Source: Nocardia carnea NBRC 14403
Lineage (GTDB): Bacteria; Actinomycetota; Actinomycetes; Mycobacteriales; Mycobacteriaceae
Direction of reading: 5' to 3'
DNA length: 59,652 bases
Assembly: GCF_000308515.1 (NCBI RefSeq)
Contig: NZ_BAFV01000063.1
Coordinates: 1 to 59,652 of the forward strand
Shown: piece by piece, positions 10,320 through 18,936 of the stretch
How the letters are laid out: the number at the start of each line of letters is the position of its first letter
How positions within the stretch are numbered: the stretch's first letter is position 1
The notes under the pieces: model-generated
The model's input: only the letters and a program-made list of their open reading frames with translations
Databases searched by the model: none
What the model was told of the DNA's origin: nothing
Made by a program: the position numbers and the translations under genes

Positions 10320-10667
10320 ATGGACGTCGCTTACTACACAGTCGGAATACTGACCGCTCTATGGGTCGGGTTCTCGGGCTACTCACTTTTCTCGAAACAG
10401 CAATTCGTCGTCGAACCACTCGAGCAATACGGTGTGCCGCGGTCGTGGTGGAACTGGCTGGCCGCGGCCAAAACTGCCGGGGCACTCGGGCTGATCGCCG
10501 GTTTCGCGCTGCCCGCGCTCGGCATCGCTGCCGCCGCCGGCCTGATCCTCTACTTCCTCGGGGCCACCGCAACGGCCTTACGCGCACGCTCGTACAAGAC
10601 CTCGGTCTTCCCGCTGCTGTACTTGCTTCCGGTCGCCGCGACCCTGGCCCTCCAACTCGCCCGGTAA
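10320..10667 (+). CDS. DoxX-like small integral membrane protein
   Basis: 115-residue protein with four hydrophobic segments, at roughly 5-25, 45-68, 68-85 and 92-112. The pattern EQYGVPRSWWNWLAAAKTAGALGLIAGF is typical of DoxX/DoxX_2 proteins. Function is uncertain; relatives are linked to quinone or redox-related membrane complexes. The chosen ATG at 10320 follows a GAGAG-containing RBS. An upstream in-frame ATG at 10239 would add a charged, improbable N-terminus. Divergent from the PPOX gene. Confidence 0.75.
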   Translation: MDVAYYTVGILTALWVGFSGYSLFSKQQFVVEPLEQYGVPRSWWNWLAAAKTAGALGLIAGFALPALGIAAAAGLILYFLGATATALRARSYKTSVFPLLYLLPVAATLALQLAR

Positions 10668-11026
10668 CCGGTGCGGATGACGGACCCGGATCGGCCAAGC
10701 TCCGAACCGGCGCAGGTTCTCGCCCGGCTGTACCGGTACAGCCGGGCCCGGCCCCGAATACGGCGGAAGCCGAACCGCTGCGTATCGACACCATCCGCGC
10801 CGGTGCCGGCGCCGGGAGGGTCTGAGCGCGACAATCTCCGTACTTGTTCGCAGTGGACAAGCGGGCCGGGATCCCGCAGGCAGACCGGTGGTCGCCGCGG
10901 ACAACCGTTCCCGCTGACCGGACTCCGTACGAACAAACCGCGCCGAATTGCCGATGCGGCGTCTGCATCCGGGTGATACTCCGAATGGCCCTCCGGGTCG
11001 GGGCCGCAGCGCGTGAGGAGTGGGCG
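10668..11026. other. Intergenic region before the MFS gene
   Basis: 359 bp without a credible gene. It contains the 26-bp perfect palindrome described separately and the MFS ribosome binding site GAGGAG at 11015-11020. Confidence 0.6.
10722..10747. repeat. Perfect 26-bp palindrome
   Basis: The left arm GCCCGGCTGTACC is followed at once by its exact reverse complement GGTACAGCCGGGC. It begins 54 bases after the DoxX-like stop codon. As RNA it would form an 11-bp stem with a 4-base loop, so it may be a U-less actinobacterial terminator. As DNA it could be an operator for the MFS gene. Confidence 0.7.
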
Positions 11027-12406
11027 ATGAGCGTGGTGGACGGTGCGAAACAGGCCGACGGGAACTCACCACCGGAGCGAGGCGGGTTGCGGCGGGTGGT
11101 CGCCGCATCCATGGCCGGAACCGTGGTGGAGTGGTACGAGTTCTTCCTCTATGGCACCGCGGCGACGCTGGTGTTCAGCAAGATCTTCTTCCCGGAATCC
11201 GACAGCGAACTCGATGCGATCCTGAAAGCGTTCCTCACTTATGCGGTCGGGTTTGCGGCCCGCCCGCTCGGGGGCATCGTCTTCGGGCATTTCGGCGATA
11301 AATACGGCCGCAAGCGGCTCCTGCAGTTCAGCCTGATCCTCGTGGGTGCAGCCACCTTCTTGATGGGCTGCCTGCCCACCTACGGCCAGATCGGCTACCT
11401 GGCGCCCGCCCTCCTGGTCATCCTGCGCTTCCTGCAGGGTTTCGCGGTCGGCGGGGAATGGGGCGGCGCCGTCCTGCTGGTGGCCGAGCACAGCCCGGAC
11501 AAGAGTCGCGGGTTCTGGGCCAGCTGGCCGCAATCCGGTGTCCCCGGCGGCAATCTGCTGGCCACCGTCGTTCTGCTGGTACTCACCACCGTCCTGTCCG
11601 AGGACGATTTCCTGTCCTGGGGTTGGCGTATCGCGTTCTGGTTGTCCGCGGTGGTGGTTCTGATCGGCTATTACATCCGCACCAAGGTGACCGATGCACC
11701 GATCTTCACCGCGGCGCAGAAGCAAGCCGAACAGGTAAAGACCTCGTCCTTCAGCGCGATCGAGGTTCTGAAGCGGTATCCCCGCGGCGTGCTCACCGCG
11801 ATGGGCCTGCGCTTCGGCGAAAACATCATGTACTACCTGGTCGTCACCTTCACCATCACCTACCTGAAGGTCCAGCACGATATGGCGACCGACGACATCC
11901 TGTGGTGGCTGCTCGCTGCCCACGCCGTGCATTTCGCGGTGATCCCGCTGATCGGCGCACTCACCGACCGGATCGGCCGGCGTCCGGTCTACCTGGCGGG
12001 CACGATCGGCGCCGGCCTGTGGGGCTTCATCGCCTTCCCGATGATGGACACCGGCAACGGCTGGATCATCACCGCGGCAATCGTCCTCGGCCTCATCGCC
12101 CACGGCTTCATGTACGCCCCCCAACCGGCGATCATGGCGGAAATGTTCCCGACCCGGATGCGCTATTCCGGCGTATCCCTCGGCTACCAGGTCACCTCGA
12201 TCGTCGCGGGCTCACTGGCCCCGGTGATCGCGGTCAAACTCCTGGACACTTTCGACTCCCCTGTCCCGATCGCCATCTACCTGGCAGCGGCTGCTGCCGT
12301 GACCGCGGTCGCGGTGCTGGTGGCGCGCGAAACCAAGGGTTTCGACCTGACCGATATCGACCGAGCCGATGCGGCCCGCGACACCACGACAACCGTCCGG
12401 CTCTGA
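11027..12406 (+). CDS. MFS permease of the metabolite:H+ symporter (MHS) family
   Basis: 459-residue membrane permease with 12 predicted transmembrane segments. MHS hallmarks are VVEWYEFFLYG in the first helix, PLGGIVFGHFGDKYGRKRLLQFSL (the MFS loop 2-3 motif), RFLQGFAVGGEWGGAVLLVAEH in helix 4-5, and LTDRIGRRPVYL in loop 8-9. Relatives (ProP, ShiA, KgtP) take up organic acids, betaines or shikimate by proton symport. The substrate here is not predictable. The ATG at 11027 has RBS GAGGAG six bases upstream. No catabolic genes adjoin it. Confidence 0.92.
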   Translation: MSVVDGAKQADGNSPPERGGLRRVVAASMAGTVVEWYEFFLYGTAATLVFSKIFFPESDSELDAILKAFLTYAVGFAARPLGGIVFGHFGDKYGRKRLLQFSLILVGAATFLMGCLPTYGQIGYLAPALLVILRFLQGFAVGGEWGGAVLLVAEHSPDKSRGFWASWPQSGVPGGNLLATVVLLVLTTVLSEDDFLSWGWRIAFWLSAVVVLIGYYIRTKVTDAPIFTAAQKQAEQVKTSSFSAIEVLKRYPRGVLTAMGLRFGENIMYYLVVTFTITYLKVQHDMATDDILWWLLAAHAVHFAVIPLIGALTDRIGRRPVYLAGTIGAGLWGFIAFPMMDTGNGWIITAAIVLGLIAHGFMYAPQPAIMAEMFPTRMRYSGVSLGYQVTSIVAGSLAPVIAVKLLDTFDSPVPIAIYLAAAAAVTAVAVLVARETKGFDLTDIDRADAARDTTTTVRL

Positions 12407-12481
12407 CAACCGGCATCACGAGGAACTACTACCGCCGTCGGACACAGGCGCCGACACCTGGTCGGCCGGCCGGTCGTTCGT

Positions 12482-12928
12482 TCAGCTCTGGATCGAGCCC
12501 GCGATATTGGTGTTGTGCACCGAGCAGACCCACCAGGTCCGGTCGCGCCGAAGCAGGACCCAGGTGCCTCGGTTGGCGAGTGAGAACTCTGCGGTGTGCA
12601 GGGTTTGCTCGACGTTGACGATTGCGTGGTCAGGTGTCAACAGACGGAGGGCCAGCAGCTCGAAACGAGCTCGCGCATCAGGGCTGTCACCGAGACGAGC
12701 GCGATGGTAAGCGTGCAGTTCATCCCACCCCCGGAAGATCGCCCCCGCCGGCGTGATGAAGACGACGTCTTCGGTGAACACCCGATCGAACGCCGCTGCG
12801 TCCTTGGCCTCCAATGCCGATTCCAGCTGCCGGAAAAGGGTGTCGATCTCGGCTGTCGTCGCCGCGTCGGCACCGGATATTCCGGCTGCTGGACGGCCAC
12901 CGACCGAGGCGTGCTCGAGAGAACTCAC
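12482..12928 (-). CDS. NTF2-like (SgcJ/DUF4440-type) protein
   Basis: 148-residue cone-barrel protein. The stretch IDTLFRQLESALEAKDAAAFDRVFTEDVVFITPAGAIFRGWDELHAYH, then VEQTLHTAEF and a terminal WWVCSVHNTNI, fits the SnoaL/SgcJ NTF2-like fold. Members may be small enzymes, ligand-binding or dimerisation modules. The start is uncertain: the GTG at 12928 keeps the conserved core, whereas the upstream ATG at 13036 would translate through the iteron repeats of the divergent gene's promoter. It converges on the MFS gene. Confidence 0.7.
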   Translation of the reverse strand: MSSLEHASVGGRPAAGISGADAATTAEIDTLFRQLESALEAKDAAAFDRVFTEDVVFITPAGAIFRGWDELHAYHRARLGDSPDARARFELLALRLLTPDHAIVNVEQTLHTAEFSLANRGTWVLLRRDRTWWVCSVHNTNIAGSIQS

Positions 12929-12965
12929 TTCCCGCACGCTACGCGCTCTGAATGGGTAGTACCCT

Positions 12966-13005
12966 TCTATGTAGATAACTTCTACGTAGAAGACCTCTAC
13001 ATTGG
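12966..13005 (+). promoter_or_regulatory. Triple iteron with 15-bp period upstream of the AAA ATPase gene
   Basis: Three repeats start exactly 15 bp apart: TCTATGTAGA at 12966, TCTACGTAGA (a perfect palindrome) at 12981 and TCTACATTGG at 12996. The last runs straight into the RBS GGAGG at 13004-13008 of the GTG start at 13013. Placement suggests an operator array or promoter-embedded repressor site. A related copy lies at 15123. Confidence 0.75.
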
Positions 13006-13012
13006 AGGCCGG

Positions 13013-14455
13013 GTGGCTGGTTTCGTCGGACGACAACGTGAACTGGATATGCTCGACAGTCGGCTGCGCCGCGTCACCGAGTCTGCGTCCGGGATCGCAG
13101 TCGCGATCCGCGGGCGAAGGCAGGTGGGCAAGTCGAGGCTGGTCCAGGAGTTCTGCGACCAGTCCGCGGTGCCGTATCTCTACTTCACCGCAACCAAAGG
13201 CGCCGCACCTGCGGAATCCCTCGCGGGGTTGTTGCGCGAACTGCGCGAATCCTCGCTGATCACCGATCCCGAACTGCTGCCCGAGCAGATCGGTTCGTGG
13301 GCGGACGGATTCCGGGCCATAGCCGCAGCCCTACCGGACGGGCCGTCGGTCGTGGTGATCGACGAGGTGCCCTGGCTGACCGAGCAGGACCAGAGTTTCG
13401 ACGGGGTCCTGCAAACCGCCTGGGATAGGATGTTGTCGCGACATCCGGTGCTTTTACTGCTCTTGGGCAGTGACTTGCACATGATGGAACGCCTCACCGC
13501 CTACGATCGGCCTTTCTACGGCAGAGCGGACAACTTCGTTCTCGGGCCCCTCAACCCGGTGGAGATCGCGGACGCCACCGGACTCGGTGCGGCGGACGCG
13601 CTCGATGCGCACCTGATCACCGGCGGGCTGCCGGGAATTCTGCGGAGTTGGCCGCGCGGCCGTAGCCCGCTGGAGTTCCTCGAGGGGGAATGTGCAGATC
13701 CGGCGGCGCCGCTGTTCAGCGTGCCGGAGTCGGCACTGCTGGCCGAGTTCCCGGCGCCGGACCAAACACGCCGCGTACTGGAGTCGGTCGGCGGCGGCGA
13801 CCGAACTCACGCCAATATCGCGGCAGCGGCCGGTGGCAGCGGCGGCCCGATTGCCTCCGGCAGCCTGTCGCCGATTTTACGGCGACTCACCGTCGACAAA
13901 CGAGTGCTCGCTATCGACGAGCCATTGTCGATCCGGCCCGGCAAACCGGCCTTGTACCGGGTCTCCGACAGCAATCTCCGGCTGTACCTTGCGGTATTGC
14001 GCGCCGCGCAGGACCTTTCGCGCCGGGGGCGGTCCGCAGCCGCGTTCCGGCTGATCGAACGGCGCTGGACCACCTGGCGGGGACGAGCTGTCGAACCGCT
14101 CATCCGCGAATCATTGGAACTTGCCGCTCTCAGCGGCCGCTTACCGTGGCAGTCCGTGGAAACCGTCGGCGGCTGGTGGAATCGGCGTTTCGATCCCGAG
14201 GTAGACCTGGTAGGCGCCGATCGCGGACCGGTCGCGAATCGGATCGAATTCGTCGGCTCGGTGAAATGGCTCGGTACGCCCTTTGATCGGCGCGATCTCG
14301 TGACATTGCGAAAGTCCGCCGCCGAGGTACCCGGCTACGAGCCGGGCGAATCCGGTTTGGTCGTAGTCAGCCGGTCCGGGATCGCCGCGGATGTCCGCGA
14401 CGCGGGCGCGGACCTGATTTGGGGCCCGGACGAGGTTCTTTCGGTCTGGAGGTAG
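13013..14455 (+). CDS. AAA (archaeal-type) ATPase with C-terminal PD-(D/E)XK-like domain
   Basis: 480-residue ATPase of the archaeal_ATPase/DUF234 class. It starts with GFVGRQRELDML, typical of this group. Walker A is GRRQVGKS at 34-41 and a Walker B-like VVVIDEVPWL lies near 112-121. The C-terminal nuclease-like region has GRAVEPLIRES near 362, DPEVDLVGAD near 394 and IEFVGSVKW near 411-419, resembling D...ExK of PD-(D/E)XK enzymes, although the E/K spacing is non-classical. A GTG start at 13013 with GGAGG five bases upstream is clear; the frame upstream is not coding. Proteins of this class are common in mobile or defence-like islands but their function is poorly known. It lies between an NTF2 gene and an orphan gene. 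Confidence 0.85.
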   Translation: MAGFVGRQRELDMLDSRLRRVTESASGIAVAIRGRRQVGKSRLVQEFCDQSAVPYLYFTATKGAAPAESLAGLLRELRESSLITDPELLPEQIGSWADGFRAIAAALPDGPSVVVIDEVPWLTEQDQSFDGVLQTAWDRMLSRHPVLLLLLGSDLHMMERLTAYDRPFYGRADNFVLGPLNPVEIADATGLGAADALDAHLITGGLPGILRSWPRGRSPLEFLEGECADPAAPLFSVPESALLAEFPAPDQTRRVLESVGGGDRTHANIAAAAGGSGGPIASGSLSPILRRLTVDKRVLAIDEPLSIRPGKPALYRVSDSNLRLYLAVLRAAQDLSRRGRSAAAFRLIERRWTTWRGRAVEPLIRESLELAALSGRLPWQSVETVGGWWNRRFDPEVDLVGADRGPVANRIEFVGSVKWLGTPFDRRDLVTLRKSAAEVPGYEPGESGLVVVSRSGIAADVRDAGADLIWGPDEVLSVWR

Positions 14456-14581
14456 CGCCGACCGCACGGCGATGTACCGGCGAGCAAGGCTGCCCCCCAC
14501 TTGTCGGTTGCCGGTGCCATGATCACGCGCGCTGATCAGCAGACCAGCGGAGACCGGATATGTCGACCCAGGAGGATCGCG

Positions 14582-15007
14582 GTGTTCACGATCAATGTCC
14601 GCCCCGGGGAATGGTTGGGGCCGGATCGCATATTGGCAGTAGTCGAACTGCCCGTCGCGGGCCGACGATTCGCGATGGCATCGGCTGTCGGAACCGCAAA
14701 CGATCTGGACTGGGCACTCCAATTTACAGATGGCTACCGGTTCGAAAGGATCAGAGAATTAACTGTCAAGGGTGAGGGTGTCATCCATACCCGTGTAGGG
14801 CGGTTGCCCGATAGCAGTGTCTGCATCCAGTATTCCGGGTGGGCTTTGGAAGTTGCGGTCCTGAGGGTAGGCAAGCTGTTCGGACCAGGCGGGGACGATC
14901 TCAGCTTCCGGTCGAGCATGCAGGAATGGATCGACAACGGCTGCATGGGAGGGCTTTACGACTTGGACCGAGTCTATATGGAGCTGAGACCATGCCTCGA
15001 AGAATAG
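14582..15007 (+). CDS. Protein of unknown function, 141 residues
   Basis: I do not recognise this protein. It begins with VFTINVRPGEWLGPDRI (GTG start at 14582, RBS AGGAGG six bases upstream) and ends MELRPCLEE. It is soluble and mixed alpha/beta, with no signal peptide, membrane segment or obvious catalytic motif. GC bias at the third codon position is weaker than in flanking operons, suggesting acquired DNA. Its position 127 bp after the ATPase gene, in the same direction, could make it a partner of that ATPase or an immunity-type protein. That is inference only. Confidence 0.65.
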   Translation: MFTINVRPGEWLGPDRILAVVELPVAGRRFAMASAVGTANDLDWALQFTDGYRFERIRELTVKGEGVIHTRVGRLPDSSVCIQYSGWALEVAVLRVGKLFGPGGDDLSFRSSMQEWIDNGCMGGLYDLDRVYMELRPCLEE

Positions 15008-15122
15008 GAAAGCTCCAAGCCTCGACCTCTGGTTCGGCCGCACAATCAACATCAGCGAACCCAGCAGGTCACGGCCACTTTCGACGACCTCTCCCGCGTG
15101 GATACCGAGTAGGTGGCACCGT

Positions 15123-15162
15123 TCCATGTAGATAGCTTCTACATAGATTCGTTCTACATTGG
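15123..15162 (+). repeat. Second triple iteron copy, orphaned
   Basis: TCCATGTAGA at 15123, TCTACATAGA at 15138 and TCTACATTGG at 15153 have the same 15-bp period as the copy at 12966. About 41 of 51 aligned bases match, including the GGAGG RBS and flanking GGGT. The position of the GTG start in copy 1 reads GTA here, and no gene follows on the plus strand; the 3' end of the Rpn gene begins 22 bp later. Confidence 0.75.
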
Positions 15163-15183
15163 AGGCTGGGTAAGCAATCGGAG

Positions 15184-16176
15184 TCAGGCGAACAGTTCGT
15201 CGAGGGTGGACGCCGACAGAATCCGAGTGGTCCAGGCGCGGACCCGGTCGAGGTCGGCGGACCGGACGCGATCGACGGTCGCGGCGGGTAGCCGACCGAA
15301 CTTGGCGTCCATCTGCTCGAGCAATGCTTCGGCGCGCCCGCGCGCTTTGCCCCGTGCTTCGATCATCTCTGCTGTGGTCACTATCGCCTCCTTCGCTCGT
15401 GGACCGAGCTGTTCGAAGACCGCCGCGAGGTCGGCCTCGGGGGTTTCGCCGACCGTGACGAGGTAGGTCAGCACGGTCAGGTAGTTGCCGAGGGGGTCCG
15501 GACCGGATTCCAGGGCACGCAGATCTTCGAGCCAGTCCAGCATATCGCGTCCCAGCGCCGGGTTCTTGGGAGCGATGCGCTGCAGGACCAGCAGCACCCT
15601 GGCCGCGGGGGTCAGGTCCCGGGCCCGCAGGGCGGCCGGGTCGAGCACGGCCACGTCGTCGAGCAGGAAACGGAACCGGGGCAGGTAGGGGCCCATGGCC
15701 TGGCGGGTGTCGTCGTCAAGGTCGAACAGATCGGCCAGTTCGGTGGGCGCCGACCAGGCCCGGCCCTTGGCAGTGTTGTGCACGACCAGCGGGATGATCG
15801 CGGGCAGCGTGGTGACCTTGGCGGCACCGGAGGACTTGCGCTCGCGGTGGTTGTCGGTCAGGTACTGGCGCCAGATGGCCACCACGTATTCGAGCATGCG
15901 GAAGGCCATGAACCGGTCGCTGCTGGATTGGTGTTCGATCAGGATGTAGATGTAGGCGGGGTGGCCGTCGAGGCGGGTGCGGTAGAGCAGATCGCTGTAC
16001 CGGTTGGCCAGGTCCGGATGGACGAAGCTGCTCGGGTGGGGCCGCAGGTCGGTCAGGTCGAGGCGGGCAATTAGCGCTGGGGACAGCGCGGCGCGTATTT
16101 CGGAGGCAGCGTTATCGCGGCAGGACATGACTTTCCGGAAGTACGCGTCGTGCGGGTTGGACCGCTGCTCCGTCAT
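15184..16176 (-). CDS. Rpn-family recombination-promoting nuclease / putative transposase
   Basis: 330-residue member of the Rpn/YhgA-like PDDEXK_2 family. It starts MTEQRSNPHDAYFRKVM, the family opening. RYSDLLYRTRL holds the acidic catalytic Asp and IYILIEHQSS is the E-x-Q variant of the PD-(D/E)XK motif. The lower-scoring C-terminal half is helical. Family members are non-specific endonucleases that raise recA-independent recombination and have been linked to phage defence. The start ATG at 16176 is supported by similarity; the 145-residue upstream extension is spurious. No terminal inverted repeats were found. It faces the iteron-bearing genes tail to tail. Confidence 0.87.
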   Translation of the reverse strand: MTEQRSNPHDAYFRKVMSCRDNAASEIRAALSPALIARLDLTDLRPHPSSFVHPDLANRYSDLLYRTRLDGHPAYIYILIEHQSSSDRFMAFRMLEYVVAIWRQYLTDNHRERKSSGAAKVTTLPAIIPLVVHNTAKGRAWSAPTELADLFDLDDDTRQAMGPYLPRFRFLLDDVAVLDPAALRARDLTPAARVLLVLQRIAPKNPALGRDMLDWLEDLRALESGPDPLGNYLTVLTYLVTVGETPEADLAAVFEQLGPRAKEAIVTTAEMIEARGKARGRAEALLEQMDAKFGRLPAATVDRVRSADLDRVRAWTTRILSASTLDELFA

Positions 16177-16615
16177 GGCGGAGACGATATGCGCGGCGTC
16201 CGACAAATAGACGATCAGGCAAATCGATTGCGAGGCAGTCCTTCCGACCGAGCACGCCGACTGCGTCCGGGATGATCGAATCAGCATCCGAGCTGCAGAA
16301 CTTGCCGCAGCTTTCGGTGTTCGGGCGCCACGTATCGTGGCGGGGAACGTGCCGACGTGGAGCATCTCGGGACTGCGAATACCAGCCTGGACGTGGAAGC
16401 CGGCAATCAAAGTCGGCGCCGGATTCAGCCGCCTTCCTGCGGCCGAGCAGGACGGCGCACTCGCGATCGCAGTCCTGCTCGGGAGCCTCATTCGGACCGC
16501 GCCGAATCGCCGCTCAGCCGGGCCCGGACAGCGCAGGCATCGGGCCCGCACCCCTGACCGGGCACGCCGGTAGGGGTGCCGACAGCGGAACGGCCGCCGG
16601 GTGGGCCCCACCGAC
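16177..16615. other. Intergenic region between the Rpn and TetR genes
   Basis: About 440 bp with no credible gene on either strand. It holds the Rpn gene promoter region and the strong hairpin at 16548-16579 that lies just beyond the TetR stop codon. Confidence 0.5.
16548..16579 (-). terminator. Hairpin downstream of the leucine-operon TetR gene
   Basis: GCACCCCT + ACCGG pair with CCGGT + AGGGGTGC, interrupted by one bulged G, around a 5-base loop. It sits 37 bases beyond the TetR stop codon. There is no T-run, as is common in actinobacteria. Confidence 0.6.
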
Positions 16616-17221
16616 TCAGTCCGGTAGGGGCCCGGTAAGCGCGGTAAGCGCCATCAACCGCAGCACCGAGCGGGTGCGGCCGCGGGCGGGGCCGGCGCTG
16701 TGCGGGGTGGAGTTGAGCAGGCCGAAGACGGCGTGGGCCTGGATGCGGGCGGTGTCCTCGTCGAGTTCCGGGGTCAGGTCACAGAGCACCCGTACCCAGA
16801 TCTCCACGTAGCGGCGCTGGGTGCGGCGGATCTCGCGGCGGGCCGGAAGGGGGACGTTGTCGAGGTCGCGGTCCTGGATGCGAATGAGTTCGGGGTCGCC
16901 GAGGGCGAAGTCGAGGTGGAAATCGACCAGGCCGGCCAGGGCGTCTGACGGATCGGCGGCGTCGGCGGCTACCGCGGTGCCGCCGTCGAGGAGGCGGCGG
17001 CTGATGCCGACCAGGAGTTCCACGAGGAGGGCTTCCTTGTTGGGGAAGTGCCGGTAGACCGCGGGGCCGCTGATCCCGACCGCCGCGCCGAGATCGTCGA
17101 GGCGCATACCGAGGTAGCCGCGTTCGGCGATCAGCCGGGCGCCGGCGGCCAGCAGTTGGTCGCGGCGCTGCTGTTTGCGCAGCTCCCGGTTGGTCGGGGT
17201 GGCAGAATCGGCGCTGGTCAC
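16616..17221 (-). CDS. TetR-family repressor of the branched-chain acyl-CoA operon
   Basis: 201-residue TetR regulator. The N-terminal helix-turn-helix is RDQLLAAGARLIAERGYLGMRLDDLGAAVGISGPAVYRHFPNKEALL (residues about 20-66); the remainder is the helical ligand-binding domain. The GTG at 17221 is preceded by AAGGAG. It is divergent from accD with two operator-like palindromes between, as for M. tuberculosis Rv2506 next to accD1. It probably autoregulates and responds to a leucine-pathway acyl-CoA or related metabolite; this is inferred from position, not seen in the sequence. Confidence 0.88.
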   Translation of the reverse strand: MTSADSATPTNRELRKQQRRDQLLAAGARLIAERGYLGMRLDDLGAAVGISGPAVYRHFPNKEALLVELLVGISRRLLDGGTAVAADAADPSDALAGLVDFHLDFALGDPELIRIQDRDLDNVPLPARREIRRTQRRYVEIWVRVLCDLTPELDEDTARIQAHAVFGLLNSTPHSAGPARGRTRSVLRLMALTALTGPLPD

Positions 17222-17252
17222 CCGTACTCCTTCGGCATTCTCTGGACAACTC

Positions 17253-17296
17253 GGTTAGTCAAGATTAACCTGAATTCCAGTTATCAGCGATTAACT
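17253..17296. promoter_or_regulatory. Two TetR-type operators between the repressor and accD
   Basis: Site 1 (17253-17270) reads GGTTAGTC-AA-GATTAACC, 7 of 9 pairs matched. Site 2 (17279-17296) reads AGTTATCAGCGATTAACT with five outer pairs matched. They share GTTA...TAAC arms, are 26 bp centre to centre, and lie between the divergent starts, so binding would cover both promoters. Confidence 0.7.
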
Positions 17297-17316
17297 CAGA
17301 TGGGCAGGATCATGTG

Positions 17317-18935
<1,619 letters not shown>

Positions 18936-18936
<1 letters not shown>

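Noticed and set aside
12596..13012. N-terminal extension of the AAA ATPase upstream of 13013
   Set aside because: The extension overlaps the NTF2 gene, includes a translation of the iterons (FYVDNFYVEDLYIGG) and lacks an RBS. The GTG at 13013 has a strong GGAGG.
15113..15466. Plus-strand ORF beginning MAPFHVDSFYIDSFYIGGW
   Set aside because: Its first residues merely translate the repeats, and the rest is antisense to the Rpn gene.
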